A stretch of 10,981 nt of DNA from Oscillospiraceae bacterium (GTDB taxonomy: Bacteria > Bacillota > Clostridia > Oscillospirales > Oscillospiraceae): NCBI GenBank assembly GCA_020025375.1, contig JAHHSF010000035.1:1-10981 (forward strand). Direction: 5' to 3'. A program made the translations under genes and the position numbers. The notes under the pieces were generated by a model. It was given only the letters and a program-made list of their open reading frames with translations. It had not been told where the DNA came from and made no database searches. Shown here in pieces: positions 5,996 through 10,981 of this stretch; position 1 is the first letter of the stretch, and each line of letters starts with the position of its first letter.

Positions 5996-7381
5996 TTACT
6001 CAAGAAAGCCCTTGTAGTGACGCATCATCATCTGGGCCTCCATGCTCTTAACGGTCTCCAGGGCCACGCCCACCACAATGATGACCGAGGTACCACCGAT
6101 TCCCAGGGCGGACATGCCGCTCAGGTTGCCGGTGACAATGGGCAGGATGGCGATGACAGACAGGAACAGGGCGCCAAACAGAGTAATCTTACCCAACACC
6201 TTGGCAATGAAGTCAGCGGTGGGCTTGCCGGGCCGGAAGCCGGGCACAAAGCCGCCGTTCTTCTTCAGGTTGTTGGCAATCTCCACGGGGTTGAACTGGA
6301 TGGCGGAGTAGAAGTAACTAAAGCCCAGGATGAGCAGGAAATAGATGATGATATACAGAACAGCGCTGGGGTCGAAAATGGTGAGCAGGCCGCCCCAGAA
6401 ACCGCCGGAGTCCTTGGTCTTGCCCAGGAAGGTGCCGATGGTGGCGGGCAGAGAGGCAATGGACTGGGCAAAAATGATGGGCATAACACCACTCATGTTC
6501 ACCTTCAGGGGGATATGGCTGGACTGGCCGCCGTACATCTTCCGGCCCACCACACGCTTGGCGTACTGGACGGGGATGCGGCGCTCAGAATTGGTGATAA
6601 ACACGATAAAGACCACCAGAGCCAGGGCCCCGATGATGATCACGGGGATCATGACGGGGTGGAGCAGGGTCTTCTCATAGGCAGTGATCTGCTCGGCAGT
6701 CAGCTTCAGCTCCTCGTACTTCTCCACGGGCATACGGTTGAGCCAGGCGTTCACGCCGTAGTACATATTCTGCACTGCGGCGGGGATGCGGGCCACGATG
6801 CCGGTGAAAAGGATGATGGAGATGCCGTTGCCGATGCCGAATTCGGTAATCTGCTCACCAAGCCACATGAGGAAGGCAGAGCCAGCGGTAAAGCTCAGAA
6901 CGATAACCAGGCCCACCCAGATCATGGGCATATCGCCCACGTTGAGCAGAGGGGTCGCTCCGACGCTGTTTGCCTTCAGCAGGGTGAAGTAGCCGAAGCC
7001 CTGCAGGAGGGCAATGGCCACGGTGGTGTACCGGGTGATGGAGGCAATCTTCTTCTTGCCCTCTTCGCCGCCCTCCTTGGCCAGACGCTCCAAAGGAGGC
7101 AGGGCCACGGTCAACAGTTGGATAATGATGGAGCTGTTGATATAGGGCTGAATAGATAGGGCGAAGATGGTGGCCATGGCGAAAGCGTTGCCGCTCATCG
7201 CGTTGATGAGGCCGAAGATGGTGCCGCTCATGCCCTCCAGGTACTGACCCAGGGCATCGGTATTCACATAGGGGACGGGGATGACTGCGCCAACCCGGAA
7301 TACCAGCAGAGCGAAGATGGTGAAGAAGATCTTCTTCTTCAGCTCGGGGACTTTCCAGGCGTTGCGGATGGTCTCGAACAC
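5996..7381 (-). CDS. secY: Preprotein translocase subunit SecY (GUG start)
   Basis: SecY is the membrane pore of the Sec translocon, working with SecE, SecG and SecA. The 461-residue product has the ten-helix pattern of the family, with the first helix around residues 18-36. Signatures seen are SIQPYINSSIIIQLL (76-90), the SecA/ribosome-contact loop ERRIPVQYAKR (266-276), NMSGVMPIIFAQSI (295-308), the loop NPVEIANNLKKNGGFVPGFRPGKPTADFI (364-392), and the C-terminal LETVKSMEAQMM. The start is GTG at 7381, immediately after the rplO TAA, with GGAGGT 7 nt upstream inside rplO. This start gives the normal MFETIRNAWKVPELKKK N-terminus. The external loop between helices 5 and 6 (about 208-242) is long and charged. 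Confidence 0.98.
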   Translation of the reverse strand: MFETIRNAWKVPELKKKIFFTIFALLVFRVGAVIPVPYVNTDALGQYLEGMSGTIFGLINAMSGNAFAMATIFALSIQPYINSSIIIQLLTVALPPLERLAKEGGEEGKKKIASITRYTTVAIALLQGFGYFTLLKANSVGATPLLNVGDMPMIWVGLVIVLSFTAGSAFLMWLGEQITEFGIGNGISIILFTGIVARIPAAVQNMYYGVNAWLNRMPVEKYEELKLTAEQITAYEKTLLHPVMIPVIIIGALALVVFIVFITNSERRIPVQYAKRVVGRKMYGGQSSHIPLKVNMSGVMPIIFAQSIASLPATIGTFLGKTKDSGGFWGGLLTIFDPSAVLYIIIYFLLILGFSYFYSAIQFNPVEIANNLKKNGGFVPGFRPGKPTADFIAKVLGKITLFGALFLSVIAILPIVTGNLSGMSALGIGGTSVIIVVGVALETVKSMEAQMMMRHYKGFLE

Positions 7382-7822
7382 TTAGACCACCTCCGCCTTC
7401 CCGCCTGCCTTCTCGATCTTCTCCTTGGCAGAGGCGGAGAACGCGGTGGCGCGAACAGTGAGCTTCTTGGTGATCTCACCATTGCCGAGCACCTTCACGC
7501 CGTACTCACACTTGGAGAGGATACCCTTTTCCAGCAGATCGCAGACATTGACGGTGGCGCCGTCCTCAAATTTGTTCAGGGAAGCCACGTTGACGGCCTC
7601 CAGGGGCTTGGCAAAAATGTTGTGGAAACCGCGCTTGGGCAGGCGGCGGGCCAGAGGCATCTGACCGCCTTCGAAGCCGACACGGACGCCGCCGCCGGAA
7701 CGGGCCCACTGGCCCTTCTGGCCGCGGCCGGCAGTCTTGCCGTTACCGGAACCGTTGCCCCGACCCTTGCGGTAAGCCTTAGGATTGGAGCCGGGCGCGG
7801 GAGAAAGTTCATGCAGATTCAT
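7382..7822 (-). CDS. rplO: 50S ribosomal protein L15
   Basis: L15 is a large-subunit assembly protein with an extended glycine-rich N-terminus that runs through 23S rRNA. The 146-residue product starts MNLHELSPAPGS, followed by KGRGNGSGNGKTAGRGQKGQ, the GGGVRVGFEGGQMPLARRLPKRGF motif, and a globular C-terminal domain. I chose ATG 7822 and not the in-frame GTG at 7831: AGGAGG at 7831-7836 is 8 nt before the ATG, whereas the GTG overlaps the Shine-Dalgarno itself. The stop codon directly abuts the secY start. Confidence 0.97.
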   Translation of the reverse strand: MNLHELSPAPGSNPKAYRKGRGNGSGNGKTAGRGQKGQWARSGGGVRVGFEGGQMPLARRLPKRGFHNIFAKPLEAVNVASLNKFEDGATVNVCDLLEKGILSKCEYGVKVLGNGEITKKLTVRATAFSASAKEKIEKAGGKAEVV

Positions 7823-7830
7823 ATCGCGCA

Positions 7831-7836
7831 CCTCCT
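7831..7836 (-). promoter_or_regulatory. Ribosome binding site that sets the rplO start
   Basis: This AGGAGG is fused to the rpmD stop codon (TAAGGAGG, 7831-7838) and is 8 nt from ATG 7822. It rules out the upstream GTG at 7831. Confidence 0.9.
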
Positions 7837-8018
7837 TACTTTTCCTCGGTGACCTGCAGGAGGTAACCGATGCTGGCGATTTTGCCGCGAGTGGCGGCGT
7901 TATCGGGCTGGACAGTGGTGTCGCCGATTTTGCGGAGACCCAGAGCCTCGGCAGTCGCCTTATGCTTGGCGATCCGGCCGTTCAGGCTCTTGACCAGCTT
8001 AATGTTCATGTTAGCCAT
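7836..8018 (-). CDS. rpmD: 50S ribosomal protein L30
   Basis: L30 is a small protein on the surface of the large subunit. The 60-residue product begins MANMNIKLVKSLNGRIAKHKATAEALGLRKIGDTTVQPDN and continues to IASIGYLLQVTEEK, matching the bacterial L30 fold and length. ATG 8018 is preferred over an in-frame TTG at 8024: AGGAGG at 8029-8034 is 10 nt from the ATG but only 4 nt from the TTG. Its stop overlaps the rplO Shine-Dalgarno site, and its own Shine-Dalgarno overlaps the rpsE stop. Confidence 0.97.
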   Translation of the reverse strand: MANMNIKLVKSLNGRIAKHKATAEALGLRKIGDTTVQPDNAATRGKIASIGYLLQVTEEK

Positions 8019-8033
8019 GTTCAAAAGCCCTCC

Positions 8034-8534
8034 TTAACCCAAAATCTCTTCCACGCTCTTGCCGCGGATCTTGGCGACCTCGGCGGGACCCCGCAGGGCC
8101 TTCAGGCCCTCAAAGGTGGCGGCGACCACGTTCTGGGGATTGTTGGAGCGCAGGCACTTGGTACGGATGTCCTTGATACCGGCAGCCTCGAGGACGGCAC
8201 GGACAGGACCGCCGGCAATCACGCCGGTACCGGGGGCGGCGGGCTTGAGGAGCACGCGGCCGGCGCCGAACTCACCGGTGATCTCGTGGGGAATGGTGGT
8301 GCCGGACATGGTCACGTGGATCATGTTCTTCTTGGCATCCTCGATGCCCTTGCGGATGGCCTCGGGAACCTCGGCGGCCTTACCCAGGCCGTAGCCCACG
8401 TTGCCCTTCTCGTCGCCAACCACCATGAGGGCGGCGAACTTGAAGATACGACCGCCCTTGACGGTCTTGCTGACACGGTTCAGAGCAACCAACTTCTCGT
8501 TGAACTCGCTCTGCTCTCTTTCAAATCTAGCCAT
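8034..8534 (-). CDS. rpsE: 30S ribosomal protein S5
   Basis: S5 takes part in translational accuracy and lies at the mRNA entry side of the small subunit; changes in it can give spectinomycin resistance or ram phenotypes in E. coli. The 166-residue product has the N-terminal double-stranded-RNA-binding-like domain (LVALNRVSKTVKGGRIFKF, ALMVVGDEKGNVGYGLGKA, EVPEAIRKG) and the C-terminal domain (GRVLLKPAAPGTGVIAGGPVRAVLEAAGIKDI, SNNPQNVVAATFEGL). Start ATG 8534 follows GGGAGGAGG with normal spacing and gives MARFEREQSEFNEKL. The frame stays open 63 codons further upstream, but that part lies over rplR and has no family match. Confidence 0.98.
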   Translation of the reverse strand: MARFEREQSEFNEKLVALNRVSKTVKGGRIFKFAALMVVGDEKGNVGYGLGKAAEVPEAIRKGIEDAKKNMIHVTMSGTTIPHEITGEFGAGRVLLKPAAPGTGVIAGGPVRAVLEAAGIKDIRTKCLRSNNPQNVVAATFEGLKALRGPAEVAKIRGKSVEEILG

Positions 8535-8550
8535 TGTGTTTCCTCCTCCC

Positions 8551-8910
8551 TTAGAACTGCAGGCCGCCCTCGCGGGCGCCTTCGGCAAGAGCCTGCACAC
8601 GGCCGTGGTAGACGTAGCCACCGCGGTCGAACACGACAGTCTCAATGCCCTTGGCCTTGGCGCGCTCGGCCACGGCCATGCCCACCTTCTTGGCGGACTC
8701 GGTCTTGGTACCGGAGCAATCAAAGCCCTTTTCCAGGGAAGAAGCAGCGGCCAGGGTCACGCCGTTCACATCGTCGATGATCTGAGCGTAGATGTTGGTA
8801 GCGCTGCGGAACACATCCAGGCGGGGACGCTCGGGCGTGCCGGCGATCTTGCCGCGGACACGCTTATGACGGCGAATACGCTGAGCGTTGGTATCAGGTC
8901 TCTTAATCAT
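8551..8910 (-). CDS. rplR: 50S ribosomal protein L18
   Basis: L18 binds 5S rRNA together with L5 in the central protuberance. The 119-residue product shows the basic N-terminus (RIRRHKRVRGKIAGTPERPRLDVFRS), the NIYAQIIDDVNGVTLAAASS strand region, and the C-terminal VVFDRGGYVYHGRVQALAEGAREGGLQF typical of the family. AGGAGG lies upstream of ATG 8910 and is fused to the rplF stop codon (TAAGGAGG at 8920-8927). rpsE follows 16 nt downstream. Confidence 0.98.
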   Translation of the reverse strand: MIKRPDTNAQRIRRHKRVRGKIAGTPERPRLDVFRSATNIYAQIIDDVNGVTLAAASSLEKGFDCSGTKTESAKKVGMAVAERAKAKGIETVVFDRGGYVYHGRVQALAEGAREGGLQF

Positions 8911-8924
8911 TACGACACACCTCC

Positions 8925-9473
8925 TTATTTCTTCTTGGCGCCGGTCTTGCCTTCCTTGCGGCGAATGACCTCGTCAGTATACTTAATGCCCTTGCCCTTA
9001 TAAGGCTCAGGGGGACGTTTCTCGCGAACTTCAGCGGCGAACTGGCCGACCTGCTGCTTATTGGAACCCGAGATCACGATCTTGTTGGGAGTGGGGACCT
9101 CGATGGTAATGCCCTCGGGCTGCTCCATGGTGACCTGGTGAGAGAAGCCGATATTCATGACCAGCTTCTTGCCCTCCATAGCCACACGGTAACCGACGCC
9201 GTTCACTTCCAGCTCCTTCTTGAAGCCCTCGGTGACGCCAACGATCATGTTGTGCAACAGAGTGCGGGTGAGACCATGCAGGGCACGGTTAGCCTTCTCG
9301 TCGTTGGGACGGGTAACCAGGATCTCGTTGCCCTCCTGCTTGATGGTCATAGCAGTGGCCAGAGCCTGAGTCAGGGTGCCCTTGGGGCCCTTGACGGTGA
9401 CGACGTTGCCGTCGGCAACAGTGACTTCCACGCCGGCGGGAACAGCGATGGGCATTCTTCCGATTCTAGACAT
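8925..9473 (-). CDS. rplF: 50S ribosomal protein L6
   Basis: L6 lies near the sarcin-ricin loop and is needed for large-subunit maturation. The 182-residue product has two similar domains. The N-terminal one opens MSRIGRMPIAVPAGVEVTV. The C-terminal one carries GYRVAMEGKKLVMNIGFSHQV and the signature REKRPPEPYKGKGIKYTDEVIRRKEGKTGAKKK. ATG 9473 is chosen because AGGAGGTAA lies just upstream and the product begins at the family's usual MSRIG. The open frame extends 16 codons further into rpsH without support. Its Shine-Dalgarno overlaps the rpsH stop. Confidence 0.98.
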   Translation of the reverse strand: MSRIGRMPIAVPAGVEVTVADGNVVTVKGPKGTLTQALATAMTIKQEGNEILVTRPNDEKANRALHGLTRTLLHNMIVGVTEGFKKELEVNGVGYRVAMEGKKLVMNIGFSHQVTMEQPEGITIEVPTPNKIVISGSNKQQVGQFAAEVREKRPPEPYKGKGIKYTDEVIRRKEGKTGAKKK

Positions 9474-9486
9474 CTCTGTTACCTCC

Positions 9487-9885
9487 TTACCACACGAAAG
9501 CCAGGACTTCACCGCCGACATTGGCCTTGCGAGCAGCCTTGTCGGTCATGACGCCCTTGGACGTGGAAATGATAGCGATACCAAGGCCACGGAGCACACG
9601 GGGAAGCTCCTCGGCACCGGCGTAGACGCGCAGGCCGGGCTTGGACACACGGCGAAGGCCGGTGATGACCTTCTCTTTGCCAGGATTGTACTTCAGGGTG
9701 ATGCGGATGACCCCCTGAGTGCCATCGTCGATGAGCTGGAAGTTCTTGATATAACCTTCGTCCAGCAGAATCTGAGCAATGCTCTTCTTCATGTTGGAAG
9801 CGGGCACATCGACGGTGTCATGCTTGGCGTTGTTCGCGTTGCGGATGCGGGTGAGCATATCCGCAATAGGATCGGTGATATGCAT
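9487..9885 (-). CDS. rpsH: 30S ribosomal protein S8
   Basis: S8 is a primary 16S rRNA binder of the central domain; in E. coli it also represses translation of the spc operon by binding its mRNA. The 132-residue product starts MHITDPIADMLTRIRNAN, contains the DEGYIKNFQLIDDG turn, and ends with the highly conserved STSKGVMTDKAARKANVGGEVLAFVW (STSKG RNA-binding loop, GGE near the C-terminus). A strong AAAAAGGAGG precedes ATG 9885. It is separated from rpsN by the longest gap in the cluster (149 nt), which contains two hairpins. Confidence 0.99.
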   Translation of the reverse strand: MHITDPIADMLTRIRNANNAKHDTVDVPASNMKKSIAQILLDEGYIKNFQLIDDGTQGVIRITLKYNPGKEKVITGLRRVSKPGLRVYAGAEELPRVLRGLGIAIISTSKGVMTDKAARKANVGGEVLAFVW

Positions 9886-10034
9886 GGATTTTGACCTCCT
9901 TTTTAGGTTACGGGCCTCATTTGAGGTCCCGTGTCAGACGGCAAGGTATCAGACTTTTTCAGCCGACCTTTTGACCGCCCTGCGATGGGACGCGCGTGGA
10001 TTTATTCAAAAACATGGGGAGAGGCGGGCTGGTT
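9886..10034 (-). promoter_or_regulatory. 149-nt rpsN-rpsH spacer, candidate leader of rpsH
   Basis: This gap is several times longer than most others in the cluster. A hairpin at 9910-9932 (5 + 4 bp stem with one bulged base at 9927, ATTT loop) ends about 9 nt before the rpsH Shine-Dalgarno. TCAGAC is repeated directly at 9934-9939 and 9949-9954. I see no convincing sigma-A promoter and no gene. The position in front of the S8 gene makes a translational control element plausible, but this is inference only. Confidence 0.4.
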
Positions 10035-10047
10035 TTACCAGCTCGCC
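10023..10047 (-). promoter_or_regulatory. Hairpin spanning the rpsN stop codon
   Basis: Positions 10037-10047 pair with 10023-10033 over 11 bp, including one G-U, around a 3-nt loop. The rpsN TAA (10035-10037) lies in the loop and closing pair. The downstream sequence is TCTCCCC before a short T run (ATGTTTTTG), so a U-tract is not adjacent. It may act as a weak attenuator or an RNA-stability or processing hairpin. Confidence 0.5.
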
Positions 10048-10220
10048 TTCTTCACCCCAGGAATTTGACCCTTGTAGGCCAGCTCACGGAAGCAGATACG
10101 GCAGATGCCATAGTCACGCAGGTAGGCGTGGGGACGGCCGCACAGCTTGCAACGGTTGTAAGCGCGAGTAGAGAACTTGGGGGCTCTCTGCTGCTTCAAA
10201 ATCATAGACTTCTTAGCCAT
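10035..10220 (-). CDS. rpsN: 30S ribosomal protein S14, short zinc-binding type (type Z)
   Basis: S14 is assembled late into the small-subunit head. The 61-residue product is the short C+ form, with zinc ligands Cys24, Cys27, Cys40 and Cys43 (RCKLCGRPHAYLRDYGICRI) and the family tail FRELAYKGQIPGVKKASW. It is not the roughly 100-residue zinc-free form. AGGAGG is fused to the rplE stop (TAAGGAGG at 10231-10238) before ATG 10220. Zinc-free S14 paralogs under Zur control exist in some Firmicutes elsewhere in the genome; none is visible here. Confidence 0.98.
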   Translation of the reverse strand: MAKKSMILKQQRAPKFSTRAYNRCKLCGRPHAYLRDYGICRICFRELAYKGQIPGVKKASW

Positions 10221-10235
10221 TTCGTTCTCTCCTCC

Positions 10236-10787
10236 TTAGTGATTGTCGGCAGTGGCGAAGGGGGCGCCGGAGAGGCTCAGCAACTCACGGGCTTCCTCGT
10301 CGGTCTTGGCGGTGGTGCAGATGACCACGTCCATGCCGCGGATCTTGTCGATCTTATCGTACTCGATCTCGGGGAAAATCAGCTGCTCCTTGATGCCCAG
10401 GGCATAGTTGCCGCGGCCGTCAAAGGAGTTGGGGTTGATGCCCTGGAAGTCACGCACACGGGGCAGAGCCACGTTGAACAGACGGTCCAGGAACTCCCAC
10501 ATCTTGTCGCCCCGGAGGGTAACCTTGGCGCCGATGGGCATATCCTCACGCAGCTTAAAGTTTGCGATGGACTTGCGGGCCTTGGTGATCACGGGCTTCT
10601 GGCCGGTGATCTTGGCGAGATCGCCCACCACGTTCTCCAGAACCTTGGAGTTCTCACGTGCCTCGCCGCAGCCCACGTTCACAACCACCTTATCGATCTT
10701 GGGAATCTGCATGACGCTCTTGTAGCTGAACTGCTTCATCAGAGCGGGAGCGACCTCGGCAGTATACTTTTCTTTCAGTCTAGCCAT
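10236..10787 (-). CDS. rplE: 50S ribosomal protein L5
   Basis: L5 binds 5S rRNA and forms the intersubunit bridge with S13. The 183-residue product starts MARLKEKYTAEVAPALMKQF, carries the signature IPKIDKVVVNVGCGEA, the KARKSIANFKLREDMPIGAKVTLRG segment, FLDRLFNVALPRVRDFQGI, and the FPEIEYDKIDKIRGMDVVI strand. It is a few residues longer than most L5 proteins because of its C-terminal end (SLSGAPFATADNH). An AAAGGAG site lies upstream of ATG 10787, and rplX ends 19 nt before the start. Confidence 0.98.
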   Translation of the reverse strand: MARLKEKYTAEVAPALMKQFSYKSVMQIPKIDKVVVNVGCGEARENSKVLENVVGDLAKITGQKPVITKARKSIANFKLREDMPIGAKVTLRGDKMWEFLDRLFNVALPRVRDFQGINPNSFDGRGNYALGIKEQLIFPEIEYDKIDKIRGMDVVICTTAKTDEEARELLSLSGAPFATADNH

Positions 10788-10806
10788 TTTCGTCTACGCT
10801 CCTTTC

Positions 10807-10981
10807 TTACAGTTCGGCGCCGCAGTGCTTGCACACGCGGGTCTTCTTGCCGTCAGCCACGTTGTGGGCAACGCGGGTGGGCTTGTTGCACTTGGGGCAG
10901 ACGACCTGCACCTTGCAGGCGGCGATGGCAGCCTCGCGCTTGACGATGCCGCCCTCCTCGCCCTGACGGCGGGGCTTGACG
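10807..10981 (-). CDS. rplX: 50S ribosomal protein L24, zinc-ribbon form, 5'-truncated
   Basis: L24 starts assembly of the large subunit and later lines the exit-tunnel opening. Only the last 57 residues lie in the window; the start is beyond the right edge. The fragment reads VKPRRQGEEGGIVKREAAI and ends in a zinc ribbon, CPKC then CKHCGAEL, with four cysteines at visible residues 28, 31, 50 and 53. It stops with TAA at 10807-10809. The KOW motif expected in the N-terminal half is outside the window. The position just upstream of rplE is the conserved spc order. Confidence 0.96.
   Translation of the reverse strand, partial: VKPRRQGEEGGIVKREAAIAACKVQVVCPKCNKPTRVAHNVADGKKTRVCKHCGAEL

Noticed and set aside
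5177..7159. 660-codon open frame on the + strand across adk and secY, plus similar long + frames opposite rpoA, rpsD, rpsK, rplE and others
   Set aside because: These are shadows of GC-rich codon usage in the real genes on the other strand. Their translations are low-complexity (His/Gly/Asp/Leu-rich) with no recognisable domain, and the opposite strand encodes complete conserved proteins.
8535..8723. 63-codon upstream extension of rpsE
   Set aside because: It overlaps rplR, has no similarity to S5, and a proper ribosome binding site sits in front of ATG 8534.
9474..9521. 16-codon upstream extension of rplF into rpsH
   Set aside because: AGGAGGTAA directly precedes the ATG at 9473, which begins the conserved L6 N-terminus.
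9959..10015. 18-codon open frame on the - strand inside the rpsN-rpsH spacer, a possible leader peptide
   Set aside because: No Shine-Dalgarno precedes its ATG (the upstream bases are CT-rich), and the peptide has no run of regulatory codons. It is likely chance.

Overview
The window looks like a chromosomal segment of a GC-rich, endospore-forming member of the Firmicutes, most likely the Oscillospiraceae/Ruminococcaceae part of the Clostridia. Three things point there. A small acid-soluble spore protein gene is present. S4, S14, L24, L36 and adenylate kinase all carry the zinc-ribbon forms typical of this group. A tandem OB-fold SSB-like protein of a type I associate with Clostridia is also present. 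Family and genus placement is inference; I did no database search.

Positions 1 to about 1060 lie on the + strand. The window opens inside the SSB-like gene (ends at 509), which is followed by a strong 14-bp terminator hairpin. A 240-base spacer follows, with at most a weak candidate sigma-G promoter. Then come an alpha/beta-type SASP gene (796-999) and its own terminator.

Positions about 1210 to 10981 lie on the - strand and form one continuous ribosomal-protein cluster (spc plus alpha operons). In transcription order, right to left, it runs rplX (partial), rplE, rpsN, rpsH, rplF, rplR, rpsE, rpmD, rplO, secY, adk, map, infA, rpmJ, rpsM, rpsK, rpsD, rpoA, rplQ, and ends in an intrinsic terminator. 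It converges with the SASP gene, and the two terminators sit back to back.

The cluster supplies large- and small-subunit ribosomal proteins, initiation factor IF1, the RNA polymerase alpha subunit and the SecY translocon pore. It also supplies methionine aminopeptidase and adenylate kinase. Most genes are 0 to 26 bases apart, and six junctions share the fused stop/Shine-Dalgarno string TAAGGAGG. The exceptions are the rpsN-rpsH gap (149 nt), the infA-rpmJ gap (87 nt), the rpsD-rpoA gap (74 nt) and the map-infA gap (46 nt). The three largest contain hairpins or very GC-rich sequence and are the places most likely to hold regulation.

Several starts differ from the longest reading frame: infA starts at UUG, secY at GUG, and rpsE, rplF, rplO and rpmD start at internal AUGs placed by clear Shine-Dalgarno sites. 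I see no mobile element, CRISPR, tRNA, rRNA or undescribed system. This is a conserved housekeeping region, and the findings below are modest.
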